Shown here: one piece after another, positions 1-10,120 of the stretch | Layout: every line of letters begins with the position of its first letter | How positions within the stretch are numbered: the stretch's first letter is position 1 | Assembly (NCBI GenBank): GCA_023548195.1 | Contig: JAJHZJ010000028.1 | Coordinates: 1,928,501 to 1,992,500 of the forward strand | From: Bettongia penicillata ogilbyi | Lineage: Eukaryota > Chordata > Mammalia > Diprotodontia > Potoroidae | Direction of reading: 5' to 3' | DNA length: 64,000 bases | Notes under the pieces: model-generated | What the model saw: only the letters and a program-made list of their open reading frames with translations | What the model was told of the DNA's origin: nothing | The model's database searches: none | Program-made: the position numbers and the translations under genes

Positions 1-115
1 AAAACTGAGACTCACAGAGGCTGAGGGGTTTGTCCAAGGTCACATAACTAATAAGTGGTGGAGCCCTGACTCACACTCAAGTTTCTGTCTTCTGGTCCAG
101 TGCTCTGTGTAGACC
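1..115 (-). mobile_element. MIR CORE-SINE fragment
   Basis: The stretch matches the reverse complement of MIR: a degraded GAAACTGAGGC block, GGTCACATAACTAATAAGTGG (tRNA-like B-box side) and a CTTCTGGTCCAGTGCTCT end. It is truncated by the window edge. Confidence 0.75.
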
Positions 116-117
116 AA

Positions 118-185
118 GGGTTTAGTATGGCGCCTGGCACATAGTAAATACTTCTTTATTAATTCATTGATTGGCCATTCTATTC
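118..185 (+). mobile_element. L2/MIR-type 3' tail
   Basis: The sequence GCCTGGCACATAGTAAATAC followed by TTATTAATTCATTGATTG is the shared 3' terminus of L2 LINEs and MIR SINEs. Too little remains to tell which of the two it came from. Confidence 0.55.
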
Positions 186-214
186 AGTTCATAGCTTAAG
201 GGAGGGATGGAGGA

Positions 215-335
215 AAGGAGGAAGGAAGGAAACATTTATTAAACAGTTACTATGTTCCCAATGTTATGCTAAGCACTTTTAAATATTCTCATTCCTCAAA
301 GAGGAAGTTATTGCCTCAAGAAGAAATCAACTTTG
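215..335 (-). mobile_element. MIR 3' half
   Basis: AACATTTATTAAACAGTTACTATG, then ATGCTAAGCACTTTTAAATA and a degraded TCCTCA-type block, correspond to the 3' half of a minus-strand MIR. The tRNA-related head is missing. Confidence 0.6.
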
Positions 336-480
336 ATTACAAACTCCATGAGGGCAAGGATGGTGTCATAATTATTTCTGTAACTCCTCTAGCACCTGTA
401 GTGCTATGTACTCAGTAACTATTACTCTGTTTCTGTTTTCTATCTGTTACTTTATAAATACTTGTGGAATGAATAAACTT
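335..480 (+). mobile_element. L2 LINE 3' end
   Basis: The order ACTCCATGAGGGCAAGGATGG, AACTCCTCTAGCACCTGTAG, then AATACTTGTGGAATGAATAAA is the plus-strand 3' UTR of L2. A small open frame at 406-597 starts inside this tail and is not a gene. Confidence 0.7.
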
Positions 481-960
481 CTAGAGAACAATTCTTTCCT
501 ATCTCTATATTTTCTCCAGTCCCCTGTGCTTTTCGGGTTACAAAGAATTCATATTAAAATAAAATCTGAGACCAGATCTATTATTTCTGCATTTTAACAG
601 GGTATGTAGGGCAAGGCATATTGACTATTCTTGCCAGAACACTATCCCTCAAGTTTGCCTCTAATTTACTTCTTAAATTCCTTCTGGTGTTAATTGTTTA
701 CTGTACTATTGAATATTTGTACACTGAATGGTTTTTCCTTTGGATGTACTAAGGAGCTTTTTTTCAAACTGAATCTCACATCATGAGGTTCTGCACATCC
801 ACCAGACCAGACTGCATGACTAATGCCAGCAAATGAGTGTAAATCCTCTTGCATGCAGTCTATAAAAATGCTAAATAAGTATCAGCTCTCCTACTTAGAT
901 TTCCATAATTATTCAAAAGCTAAGTAAATTATTTCTCTCAGGTCCCTCTTGCCACTGATC
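480..960. other. No recognised feature
   Basis: AT-rich sequence in which I see no repeat family, RNA gene or credible exon. Confidence 0.4.
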
Positions 961-967
961 ATTTTGT

Positions 968-1030
968 GACTGCTTGTCATTCATTCATTCGTTCATTCAT
1001 TCGTTTATTCTTTCATTCATTCATTCAACA
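968..1030. repeat. (TTCA)n microsatellite
   Basis: About 14 imperfect TTCA/TTCG units. It probably grew from the tandem tail of the adjoining minus-strand L2, whose consensus ends in GAATGAATGA. Confidence 0.85.
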
Positions 1031-1125
1031 AATGTTTGTTTATTACAGCCTAGGTTCTGTGGGAGATACAAAGAATAGCTATGACACAAAATCCCTACAT
1101 TCAAGAAGCTTACAGTCTTGGAAAC
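1022..1125 (-). mobile_element. L2 LINE 3' end
   Basis: CATTCAACAAATGTTTGTTT, TTCTGTGGGAGATACAAAGA and ACATTCAAGAAGCTTACAGT are the reverse complement of the L2 3' UTR (usual form: ATTCAACAAATATTTATTGAG ... GGGGATACAAAGA ... AAGGAGCTTAC). Confidence 0.75.
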
Positions 1126-1129
1126 ATCC

Positions 1130-1400
1130 TGTTCTCACTCTGTTTGTCATGTTTCTTTGTTCTGCCTTTTCCTGTCTGTCTCTGTCTGTCTATTTCTCCT
1201 TATCTATGTCTCTTCCAATTTCTCTGTCTCTCAATATCCTCCTGTGTTTCTCTCTGTATTACTGTAACTTTCTGTCCCTGTCTCTTTTTGCCTCTCTGTG
1301 CCTATCCATGTCTTTCTCTATTTGCTTCTCTCTATATGTCTGCTTTCTGTTTCTGTCTGTCTATCTATCTCTCTTCCCTCCCCATCTCACCCTATCCCTT
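1130..1400. repeat. CT-rich low-complexity tract
   Basis: An imperfect TCTCTG/TGTC array of about 270 bp with almost no purine runs on the plus strand. The longest open frame in the window (966-1457, 163 codons, Ser/Leu/Cys-rich) exists only because this tract lacks stop codons in that frame. Similar tracts lie at 35805-36060 (same strand) and 20695-20815 (opposite strand). Confidence 0.85.
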
Positions 1401-1599
1401 CAAAGAAAGATCAGTCCTTGCTTTGGAAATACTTCAGAAATCCTAGGATCCCCCTAAGTGCTTAACTTAAAAGTTATATAGAGTTGAACAATCTAAATCC
1501 ACAGTAAAGATGTAATAAGCTTCCCAACCAATATGTAAATGAGAACAAAATAATAAAAATGATATGTGACATATATACCGACTTTAAAATTTGTAAAGA

Positions 1600-1762
1600 T
1601 GCAAATATTATTGTCCCCATTTTAAAGATGAGGAAATTCAAACTTAGAGAAGCCATGCAAATTATCCATATTCATACAGTTAGTAAGTGTCATACTTGGG
1701 ATTCAAACTCAGATCTCCTGACTTTAGATTCCAAGACTCTAGGTCTAGGGTCCTTTGTAGAC
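1600..1762 (-). mobile_element. MIR CORE-SINE
   Basis: TTGTCCCCATTTTAAAGATGAGG, CATACAGTTAGTAAGTGTCA, and GATCTCCTGACTTTAGATTCC match minus-strand MIR/MIR3 across CORE and tRNA-like head. Confidence 0.75.
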
Positions 1763-2190
1763 TCTACCACAATGGGATGGAATGAATTGACAAAGGTTTT
1801 CTGGAGAGTTGAGCTTTGAGCTCAATTTTGAAGGAAGGGGAGGACGTAGGAATGTGAGGTACCACTTCTCATCTCTTGTGACACCCAATGCTGGTGCCTG
1901 CCTGAGTAGAGGCACTTCAAGCAACTGAAAGAAGAAGATGATGCCACTCTTTGCCTCTTCATTTCCATATAGACCTCATTTATACATGAAAGTCAAAGAG
2001 AACCATTTCCAAATGAGAACCAGGTAAAGCCTAGGTGAATCTTTGAAGATCACAGGATCATCTACAGGATCGTAGATTTAAGTCTGGTAAAGACCTTAAT
2101 ACTTAAGGTCTTTATACTTAAATACTTTATACTTAAATACTTAACAATAGGATGTCCAAAAAAAAATCTACTTGACACACTTTTAAATTT
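1763..2190. other. Mostly unassigned; small hairpin and short tandem
   Basis: Around 1790-1845 a fragment (GAGCTCAATTTTGAAGGAAGG) could be a minus-strand L2 scrap. At 2088-2099 and 2103-2114 there are perfect 12-bp inverted arms around a 3-nt loop, followed at 2114-2143 by two copies of a 15-bp ATACTTAAATACTTT unit. No gene is visible. Confidence 0.45.
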
Positions 2191-2325
2191 AATCTGATTA
2201 ACATTTTCTCCATCATTTTCTTAAATCTACATAATCAACAAAACAACAAATCGAGTTCCGATTTGTTGTGTTGGCTGATTTCCAAGATATAAATGCTCAC
2301 ACTGAAAATTTAACGACCAGTTCTG
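2190..2325 (+). repeat. Unnamed interspersed repeat family, copy A
   Basis: Shares ACATTTTCTCCATCATTTTC, AATCAACAAAACAACAAATC and AAATGCTCACACTGAAAA with copies at 24780-25010 (plus) and 44935-45130 (minus). The centre carries a perfect 11-bp dyad, 2243-2253 against 2259-2269, around a 5-nt loop. It looks like a fossil nonautonomous DNA transposon, but I cannot name the family and do not see clear termini. Confidence 0.6.
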
Positions 2326-2364
2326 CAGAGCACTAGTGAGATGGCTCCACACCTTAAGAGTCAT

Positions 2365-2523
2365 CTAATTCTTTACCCTTCTTTTATAGGAAAAGACAAT
2401 GAGACCAAAGAGGTTAAATAACTTGTGTAAAGTCATATAGGCAGTAATTAGTACTCAAAGGATTTTAACCCAGACTTTCTGACTTCAATCCAGCACTTGT
2501 CCCATTGTCTCTTGTTGCCTGCG
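2365..2523 (-). mobile_element. MIR CORE-SINE
   Basis: AAAGAGGTTAAATAACTTGT, AAAGTCATATAGGCAGTAAT and CTTTCTGACTTCAATCCAGC match a diverged minus-strand MIR. Confidence 0.65.
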
Positions 2524-2589
2524 TTCACAGAGACAGATTGTGCTTTTACTGCACAGCAGAGCATTAACTATGCCTAATCTGAAATATAT

Positions 2590-2665
2590 ACAGACACACA
2601 CACATACATACATACACACACACACATATATATACACATATGTATGTGTATATATGTATACTTCT
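2590..2665. repeat. (CA)n/(TA)n microsatellite
   Basis: Compound CA, CATA, TA and TG dinucleotide run, partly self-complementary (ATACACATATGTATGTGTAT). Confidence 0.85.
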
Positions 2666-2921
2666 TTAGTGTCTTAATACTGCCGCTATGAGTCTTTGGG
2701 ACTACTTCAAAATTCTCCAGCCCCACAAGAATCTTTTCTTACCTCTTTCTTGACACATTTTTAGTAACTCCCTTCCAAATGTACACAGACAACAAATACA
2801 TCATTAAAAGCTCCCTTCTATCACCTACCCATTTAATGTATTCTCCTAGTTCAAACAGTACGTATTTCTCTTAACTTCACATCTATAAGGTCTTTGTTCT
2901 CTGGTTTGTGTACTATAAACA

Positions 2922-3045
2922 GTACTGGATTTGGAGTCAGGACAGTTGGATCTGAATCCTGAATCTGACAATTCCAAATTGCGTGACCTTGGGTAAATCA
3001 GTTAAACTTGGTGCCTCAAGGTTCCTAATCTAAAATGAAGGATAA
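2922..3045 (+). mobile_element. MIR CORE-SINE
   Basis: ACTGGATTTGGAGTCAGGAC, GTGACCTTGGGTAAATCAGT and AATCTAAAATGAAGGATAAT follow the MIR consensus from tRNA-like head into the CORE. The 3' end is lost at the next SINE. Confidence 0.8.
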
Positions 3046-3049
3046 TATC

Positions 3050-3235
3050 ACCAGAGAAACAAGATCACCAGACTTGGAGTTAGAGAACCTGCATTCATGT
3101 CCTGGTTTACTACCTGTGTCACCTTGGGTATACTTGATGTCTCTGGATCTCAGTTTCCTCATCTGTAAAGTTAGAAGTTTGGAAAAAATGACCAATAAGG
3201 TCTTTTCCAGTTCTAAACCTTATGAGATTAGCTTC
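3050..3235 (+). mobile_element. MIR3-type SINE, near full length
   Basis: Runs from ACTTGGAGTTAGAGAACCTG through CACCTTGGGTATACTTGATG and CTCAGTTTCCTCATCTGTAA to AAGGTCTTTTCCAGTTCTAA. The last block is the 3' end of MIR3 (usual AGGTCCCTTCCAGCTCTAA). The open frame 3035-3244 is this SINE read through. Confidence 0.8.
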
Positions 3236-3242
3236 AGCATTT

Positions 3243-3475
3243 AAAGTCTTTAATAATCTGTCTCCAACCTATCATTTCATATTTATTTTCTTTTACTTCC
3301 CACCCTACAGTTAACTCAAACTGGACTACTTATTCTTGCCAGTACACAACATTATGTTTCCTACCATTATGCCTTTGCATAGGTTACTCCTCATGCTTTG
3401 AATGAAGTCCACTCTAGGGCCTTTCTTCATAGACTTGCCTGATCACTCTGGTCATTAGCAATTCCTCCAGCCTGA
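3243..3475 (+). mobile_element. L2 LINE 3' region
   Basis: CTGTCTCCAACCTATCATTT, AACTGGACTACTTATTCTTG and CCTTTGCATAGGTTACTCCT match the plus-strand L2 3' region (usual CTGGCCCCAACCTACCTTTCC ... GCCTTTGCTCATGCTGTTCC). Confidence 0.7.
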
Positions 3476-3479
3476 GAGC

Positions 3480-3605
3480 TGTAAGTGAAGATCTGTTAGA
3501 AGGCTATGGCAATAATCTAGGTAGACTAGGAGGACATTTGGAATGGAAAATGAAGGAATAGACAAGAGGTTTGAAAGTTGTCCATATAGGAGTAATAACT
3601 AAAAC
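3480..3605 (-). mobile_element. L2 LINE fragment
   Basis: CTGTTAGAAGGCTATGGCAATAATC is the reverse complement of the L2 segment usually read as GACTATTGCAATAGCCTTCTAA. It lies immediately after a plus-strand L2, so the two are in opposite orientation. Confidence 0.55.
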
Positions 3606-4600
3606 CTAGAGAATGGATCAGTTTTCTAGCAGAGAGAATGCAGTGAGAAAAGGGCAGAGGGCCAGGACTCCTCAAAGGGAGTTCTCATTTCATAACACTC
3701 AATAAGTTTTTAGATAAATCAATGCCTTCTTCCACGTGACGCCATTTTGTTTTACTGGCTCAAAGGTTCTTTCTTTCTCTACCAATGGACTCTGCAGGAG
3801 CCAAGGATTTGAAAGCATTTTCATACAAATTTAGGAAAAAGTGGTATTTGAACTTCCCCTTTGTTATTGATCATGTCCAACTGGAGTCCAGAACTTATCA
3901 GTTTCAGAAAAGAGAGCTACATGAGTAGAAACACAGCAGAGTTTGTTGGGCTCTGGTCAGGAGTCCTTTACCCTACACTTAGGAAGCCTCCACTAAGGGA
4001 AAGTGAGTGATCAAATCAACCATAGCTGGTCCCTGACTCTTTCAACAGAGCCCCTGACAATGTCCTACAAGAGGTGGAAGTCATGCCTGCTGCCAAATAA
4101 TGAGGTGGTAGAAAGCTCTGGAGTTGCTATGCAATGACATCCATATAGGGAGGGCAAAGTTAGGAAAGAGTAATAAAAGGCCCTACCTTGTAACATGCTG
4201 CTTCATCTTGAATCTGCTATTGGGAAGAACTGTTTGAATTAGCTCGGGATGGGGAAAGACTGTTTGATGGAACAAAGAGAAGTGAGGCTGGAAAGATGAA
4301 GGAAGTTAGCAAAAAAAATTATATATTATATATATACATACATATATGTATGTAAATATATATTATATATATAATTTATATATTATATATATACACATAT
4401 GTCCCCAAACAAGTCAGAATGAAAGCAGCATGAGGTAAAAGGACTAGAGAACAGATTCTAACAAACTGACACAAATGAACGGAGAAGGGAAGGAATCAAA
4501 TTTTTTTTTAAAATGCCAAAAAAAAAAAAATGGACTAGATTGCTAAATGTAGCCAACTTGGAGGAGAAGAAAGCTTCCAAGAAAGTTATAATAGAAAGGG
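3605..4600. other. No gene; (TA)n tract at 4308-4400
   Basis: Unassigned sequence apart from a 90-bp TA/TATG dinucleotide tract at 4308-4400, rich in short palindromes, and A/T homopolymers near 4500-4530. Confidence 0.5.
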
Positions 4601-4604
4601 TATA

Positions 4605-4795
4605 GCACAGTGTAGTGGAAAGATCTCTGGATTTGGACTCTGAGGTTGTAAATTCATCTTCTACTTCCTAGCTATGCAATTCACTTAAGGTCTCTGAGTC
4701 TCAGGTTTCCTACTTCGTTTGTAAAATGATGAGATTGGGCTCAATCCCCTCAAGAGTCCCTACTAGTTCAAGATCTAAAATCCTCTGAAGTCTAA
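4605..4795 (+). mobile_element. MIR3-type SINE
   Basis: CACAGTGTAGTGGAAAGATC, TCTCTGAGTCTCAGGTTTCC, GTAAAATGATGAGATTGGGC and TAGTTCAAGATCTAAAATCC give the MIR3 order from head to 3' end. Confidence 0.75.
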
Positions 4796-4799
4796 GGCC

Positions 4800-6500
4800 C
4801 ACCAAGCAGGAGGGAGAAAGAGTGTGTGGTTTTGTTGCCTCATTTTCTAGTAAGTTCCTGACAAAATTTCAAAAATATGCCACTATGATTTTCATGTGCT
4901 ATAGAAAAACTAGATAAAATAGACACAGACCTCAAATAAATGTTTGTTATATCTATAATCAATAACAGCAAATGATGAATCTTTCTGTCATATTTTACTT
5001 AAAAGTTTTTGGAGAGAAATAAAAAATGTGCTTTGTTTTTGACACATGCAGACCAGATATTAATCCATTACTCCTGTAAACACTGAGCTTTAACTTCCTA
5101 CTTTTTTTTCTTATTGCTGGCACTTTTTCAAGTAACATCCTATTAGTTGGTAGTGGGTAAACACTAGTTCTTTGAGAACGAGCTATAAAGAAGAAGGAGG
5201 GAGTTAAATGGGGTAGTACCTATTTTTATCATATAAATTCTAAAACTATCCGCTCATCTGAGTTCTTTAAATGAAGCATCAAAAACAATTCTCTTGGATG
5301 CCTGCCTTGTCTTCTGTCTCTCATATGATCTCCACTGGCTGATGCTCTCCTCTGAGCATGCCTTTACATGACAGATCTGTCTTCTTGTTTTCAAGCATCA
5401 CCTACTTCTCTCCTCTCTCTGGAGCCCCTCTAGGCATATTGGGGGTCCAGATTTTACATTTTCTCTCAGGCCCTGTAATTATGTTGTATGGGGGCAGCAG
5501 GTTGGAAAGGATGGCAGTTGTAGACATGTCTACCAACAGGTGAGCGCTTTAAAAAAAAAAGCCCTTCTCTTGCCTTCTTACACTGGGGATAATGTTCAAG
5601 AAAAGCTCATCTAGGTAAAAGAAAATATGACCTCTATCACACTCAAGGTCAGCAAAATCCACTGTGATGGGCTGGCTTAGTATCAGCTCTACAACTTTCA
5701 CCTGCCTAGAGGCAGCTTTGACTTCTACACTCAAATACAACCAGACAGCACGTTTCTGAAATCCTAGAGAAAAGTCCTCCTCCACTCCTTCCTTTGTCAG
5801 TTTATCAAGATTATCTGGAAATTCTCATTTGTTTCTATTTATACATCCTCTATCTGTATTTTATCATTTTCTAAAAATGTCCATAAATTACCAGGCAACG
5901 CTTCACATGATGTTGCATTGCTTGAACAACAGATAGTCGGATTTCTACCTGACTGATATTGTCACATTATTAATCTTGTGACCTTTTGGAATAAGGAATA
6001 TATAAACACCAACTGTTTCCATTAGAAATGGTATTTTCTTCTGCTGTAAGAAAACTAGAAATAATCAAATAAGGAAGTACATGGAAAAATCCTTACAAGC
6101 TTAGAAAAAACCCGCTTCGTTCATTTTGTGCTATAGTAATTATCACTAGCAAAAAGAATTCCTCAAGAAAGCTAGAGAGGGATAGGGATGAATTGTAACC
6201 AGTTAAAATGTCTGAAATGAAGGCTCTCGGCTAGCTGGTACTGCCTTAGGTTGGTAAGGACACTAGGATTGTTGAGTCCTAGGCCACCACTGACTGATTG
6301 GGTGAATGATGAAGGGCTTCATGGCTGAAGATCATCAGTGAGGTCAGGAACAATATTGATGGATGGAGGAATCAAGGCAAAACTGGCACACGTCTCTGGA
6401 GCAGATAGATAAAAGCCAAGAGCCTAGTCTTTCTTTTTCCATTTCCTCTTTTGCCTGATGTCTGTTGCTCTTCTTTTTCCCTTCATAGGTCTTGGAGCTT
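4800..6500. other. No recognised feature
   Basis: About 1.7 kb where I see no repeat family, RNA gene or convincing exon. Small open frames at 5358-5543 and 5549-5785 show no motif I recognise and are likely chance. Confidence 0.4.
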
Positions 6501-6514
6501 GAAGCCAATCTTCT

Positions 6515-6605
6515 TATTTTTATAATGATGAAACTGAGAATCACAGAAGTGAATTATGTCAGATCACACATATCAGAATGAGTATTCAAACCCAAGTCAG
6601 AATTA
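6515..6605 (-). mobile_element. MIR fragment
   Basis: ATAATGATGAAACTGAGAATCACAG and GAGTATTCAAACCCAAGTCAG match minus-strand MIR CORE and head. Confidence 0.6.
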
Positions 6606-6607
6606 TA

Positions 6608-6745
6608 CATCTAGAACTGGATTAGATCTCAGAATTCATCTGGTCCAACACCCTCATTATACAGATGAATAAACTGAGGTCCCAGGCGGGTAAATAACTT
6701 GCCTAAGATCACACGAGTTGTAAACATCAGATGTGAGATTTGAAG
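6608..6745 (-). mobile_element. MIR3-type SINE
   Basis: CATCTGGTCCAACACCCTCATT, AGATGAATAAACTGAGGTCC and ATAACTTGCCTAAGATCACA match minus-strand MIR3. It directly follows another minus-strand MIR. Confidence 0.75.
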
Positions 6746-6754
6746 CACCCCCAG

Positions 6755-6830
6755 CATTTAGCATAGTACCTGACACATGGGAGGTGAATAATAAATGCTA
6801 GCTGACTGACTAACTAAATCTTAGACCCTG
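6755..6830 (+). mobile_element. L2/MIR-type 3' tail
   Basis: AGCATAGTACCTGACACATGG, AATAATAAATGCTAGCTGAC and a GACT-rich end correspond to the plus-strand L2 terminus. Confidence 0.55.
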
Positions 6831-7295
6831 GACTTGCCTCCAGAGGCAGGGCTCTTTTCATAGAGGCACACTGATTTCTCCATTCTGCTATCACAATTCA
6901 GGATATTTACTTCAGCAGTAATATAGAGATGGAGCAGATGTTTATTTATTTATTATATTTATAACTTGATGTTCTTAATTTAAAAGCAAATGAGTGGCAC
7001 TTTTTAAAAAATCCTCTAAAATAAAAACAAATCCGTTTTTCCCCCTGTGGGGCAGCAGCTCCTAATAGAAAAAATATTTTGCAATCTTCCCAAGCAAGAT
7101 TTTCATCCTAAAATGGGTAGGATGAAAGAAAATAGAAGAGGCAAAGAGATTTTTCAATTAGGCATCCTCTGTAGAGAACTCTCTAATCTTCATCAGTTTT
7201 AGAAGTTCTTCAAAGAATACAAACAAAAGATTCTTTCACTATGCATCAAGGATTTTTAAAGCCTTCATTGGGAGAGAACCATGAGAAGAGAACAT

Positions 7296-7395
7296 CCCAA
7301 ACAAAGAAGAAGAAGAAGAAAGAGGAGGAGGAGATGAAGAAAGAGGAGGAGGAGAAGGAGAAAGAAGGAGGAGAAGAAGTTGATGATGATAGTGG
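7296..7395. repeat. (GAA/GGA)n purine tract
   Basis: A 100-bp GAA, GAG and GGA run ending in GATGATGATAG. It gives a Lys/Glu-rich reading frame (7241-7528) that is a by-product of the tract. Confidence 0.85.
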
Positions 7396-7429
7396 TGCTG
7401 ATGGTGATACCTGTTTGCCAGGTCATCTT

Positions 7430-8105
7430 CTAAAGAATGAGTTCAAGTCTGAGCACCATATTCTAGGAAGGACATTGACAAAGTGGACATCGTTCAAATC
7501 AGGGCAATCAATTGGAGAAGGGCTTTGATATCATACCATATGAAGACTGATACAACGAATTGGGTAAATTAAATCTGGAGAAAAAAAGACTTAAGGGAAA
7601 ATGACAGCAATCGTCAAGTATTTGGTGGACTGAAGAAAAGAATAAAACTCAACCTGAGAGCACCAAACTAAGAACAACAGGTGAAGTTGAAAGGAAGGAA
7701 ATTTAGACTTTACCTAAAGAAAAACTTCATTACACCAACATAACTATTAGGGTTTATTTGAAAGTGTAATAGGTAAGTCAACTTTCATTAGAGGTATCCA
7801 AATGAAGATTGATTTTTTAATTACTTCATTTTTCAATTAGCAGCTATTTATTTCCTTTTCCTCCTTCTAGTCTTCCCCAATGGAAGAAAGAAAAAAAAGA
7901 AAAAGAAAACTTTTATAACAAGAAGACATAGTGAAGCAAAACAAATTTTTCCCATTAGTCACATCCAAGAATGTACATCTCATTCTGCATCCCAAGCAAT
8001 GAGCCCTTGCTGAGTGTATTTTAGATGGGATTCCTCTTCAGTTATAAGCTAGACTGGATGACCTCTGAGATCCTACCCAACTGAGTTTGTGAATCTATGT
8101 AATAT
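7430..8105 (+). mobile_element. L3/CR1-type LINE 3' region, split by an L1 tail
   Basis: The left arm has AATGAGTTCAAGTCTGAGCACC, TCTAGGAAGGACATTGACAA, CATATGAAGACTGATACAACG and AATCGTCAAGTATTTGGTGG. The right arm resumes at about 8005 with TAGATGGGATTCCTCTTCAG and GACTGGATGACCTCTGAGAT. This is the order of the mammalian CR1-clade L3 3' region. A minus-strand L1 tail (7812-8004) separates the arms, so the CR1 copy is the older element. Confidence 0.75.
7812..8004 (-). mobile_element. L1 3'-end fragment (nested)
   Basis: Contains GTGAAGCAAAACAAATTTTTC, AGAATGTACATCTCATTCTG and an A-rich block. The same string order recurs at 63215-63420. I read it as the 3' UTR of a marsupial L1 on the minus strand, inserted in the L3/CR1 copy. 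Confidence 0.6.
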
Positions 8106-8465
8106 GAAGAACCACACTTTGGAATGGTTTCTGAGTCTAGTTTCTCTTCCTTTCACACTCCTGGAAACAAAAAGCTTAAGTCAGCCTGTGAATGGGTTTC
8201 TCAGAAACTCCCCTCAGCCCTAGAGGTGCTAATTGCTACTCCTGCAGTTATTAGAAGATCAAAGAACCACCCACAGACTAGAGCTGCATTTAGTCCTCTA
8301 GAGACTAAGCATCTGGAGAGTTGTCACCCTGGGCAGGCTCCTTTCCTTTCCCCCACATCCTTGCTCAGCTCCTCAAATAGCACAGCACGCAAAAATAGGC
8401 ACTAAGGAATCGTGGAATGAATGAACGAACAAATGAATGAATCACCTCAAGGTGTAGTTTTTCTC
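8105..8465. other. No gene; short (GAAT)n at 8412-8440
   Basis: Unassigned sequence with one open frame (8124-8405, 93 codons) that has no visible domain, plus a short GAATGAATGAAC run. Confidence 0.4.
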
Positions 8466-8467
8466 AA

Positions 8468-8672
8468 GTCTAAGTGTAGTGGAGAGTCAGGAGATCTGGG
8501 TTCTAACCCTGATGCTAGTACTCATTTACTGTGTGACTATAAGCTTCTCTGTGCCTCCATTAGAAAATTGCAAAATGTAAGATGATAACATTTGCTCTAC
8601 CTACTTCACAGAGTTATTGTGAGAAAATCACTTTGTTAACCATAAAATGTTATAGAAATATAAATGATTCCT
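8468..8672 (+). mobile_element. MIR CORE-SINE, near full length
   Basis: GGAGAGTCAGGAGATCTGGG, TACTGTGTGACTATAAGCTT, CTACCTACTTCACAGAGTTA and TGTGAGAAAATCACTTTGTT follow MIR through to its 3' half. Confidence 0.75.
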
Positions 8673-9004
8673 CCACTAATATTTTCTGTTGATACTGCTT
8701 TATCATAGTATGAAGGTGACTCTGGGTTCTCAAAACCTATAAGAGTAGAGCATAAGCTGTGGTAGATTCATAGGATCTTAGAGTTAGAGGAGGACTGAGA
8801 AGAGATTCATGGGATTCTGATTCTCCAGAGATTTCTCCCAACTGCACCACCATTCTCAGTTGCCTCCTCCCGGTGACCCCGAGTTTTTCCCAGAACCTCC
8901 ACTTTGAAGAATGGCCCAGACCAGTCATCCTTCCTTCTCTGGATTTCACTACCAGGTATCTCCTGACTTCATACTCCCAAACCTACTTTTAAACTTCTTT
9001 TAAA

Positions 9005-9118
9005 CTTCCCCATTAGACTGTAAGATCCTTGAGGGTAGAGGCTGGTATTCTTTTTGTATTCTCAGAATTTAGCACACTTCAAATCACTTAGTTAAAAGCT
9101 CAATGAATAGTTGTTGAA
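9005..9118 (+). mobile_element. L2 LINE 3' end
   Basis: AGACTGTAAGATCCTTGAGGG, TCTTTTTGTATTCTCAGAAT and GTTGTTGAATTGGAA follow the L2 3' UTR to its terminus. Confidence 0.75.
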
Positions 9119-9119
9119 T

Positions 9120-9842
9120 TGGAAAAAGCCATTGAGTTCATCTAGTCCAATCTCCTCATTTTACAGGCAAGGAAATTGAGACCCAAAGAAGTTGTACTAT
9201 TTGCAAGGTCACTTTTAGTAAGTAGCTCCTTGAAGTGTATGGAGTGTTCAGAGAGAGGTAGCACTCTGGTGTGAGAGCTGCTCATCCATCATTGGTGTCC
9301 AACTTTTACCCAACTCTTACCTTTGGCTCCAAGAATCTATAGCATGTGCAGTGGCCTCATCCTGCTAAAATTATTTCAGCAAATGGGCTAAACCAGGTTG
9401 AGGGTAACTGACAGCCCTCAAACCTACTGGTGAGTTAGAGGAATGTCTACCCCAAGCATGTGAAGACTTGCCCCCATGGAATGGGCAAATGATAACAACT
9501 TGTTCCAATTACCATAAAGACAGCTGAAGCAGGTGATGGGGAGTGCTAAAAGCTTGGCCAGACATCAAAAGTACCAAGGTCATCCACTGCATCCTGGGCC
9601 ATTGCCAGTCATCTTGATTTTTGTCCCGCCACTGGACTTTGATAACTTAGGAAGAGAGAGAGAGGCTTCGTGCAACTCTGCTTCACTTAAATTTAATTCA
9701 CAGGTGACTCAAGACATGAATCCATGATGTCATTTGTCCTCTTCAAAACAAAGGACAAAAAACAAATGACTCCTTACTGGCTCTGCAGCCAGGATTTAAA
9801 CCTGAGTCATCTGACTCCAAATCCAGTATCTTTTCATTGAAA
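9120..9842 (-). mobile_element. MIR3-type SINE, split by an RTE 3' end
   Basis: The first arm (9120-9225) has GAGTTCATCTAGTCCAATCT and AGGCAAGGAAATTGAGACCC. The second arm (9775-9842) completes it with AGCCAGGATTTAAACCTGAG and GACTCCAAATCCAGTATC. The intervening 0.55 kb is an RTE-type element, so the MIR3 was there first. Confidence 0.7.
9230..9772 (+). mobile_element. RTE-type LINE 3' end (marsupial family)
   Basis: Matches, in opposite orientation, the block at 63655-64000: CCCCAAGCATGTGAAGACTT, GACAGCTGAAGCAGGTGATG, TGGCCAGACATCAAAAGTAC, then CACTGGACTTTGATAACTTA and a GTCCTCTTCAAAACAAAGGAC end followed by an A/C-rich tail. The final 200 bp resemble the tails of SINEs at 28150, 40835, 44325 and 51780. 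I infer the 3' end of a marsupial RTE LINE. The open frame at 9533-9727 lies in this region and shows no domain. Confidence 0.6.
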
Positions 9843-9844
9843 AA

Positions 9845-10068
9845 AGTGCTAACTAGCTAGAAAGGTTTTTGAATATAGGCCTGGCAAGGGACTGCAAGTC
9901 CATCTTCTGAGAACCATCCTCCTTCAGTTCAGAGAAGCTTATTGCCAAGGTAGCCACAGGATGACAAATTTGTTTGACCCATGGCAGCTTCCTAGGATGA
10001 GTTGGAGTCTATCTCAGTTGAGAAAGTACTTCATATTATGATACCATGGATCCTTGAAATCTGTAAGT

Positions 10069-10120
<52 letters not shown>

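Noticed and set aside
966..1457. 163-codon open frame, the longest in the window
   Set aside because: It lies across a TTCA repeat, an L2 tail and a CT-rich tract. The Ser/Leu/Cys-rich product reflects pyrimidine-rich sequence without stops.
7241..7528. Lys/Glu-rich 95-codon frame resembling an acidic nuclear protein
   Set aside because: Produced by a GAA/GGA purine tract followed by an L3/CR1 element.
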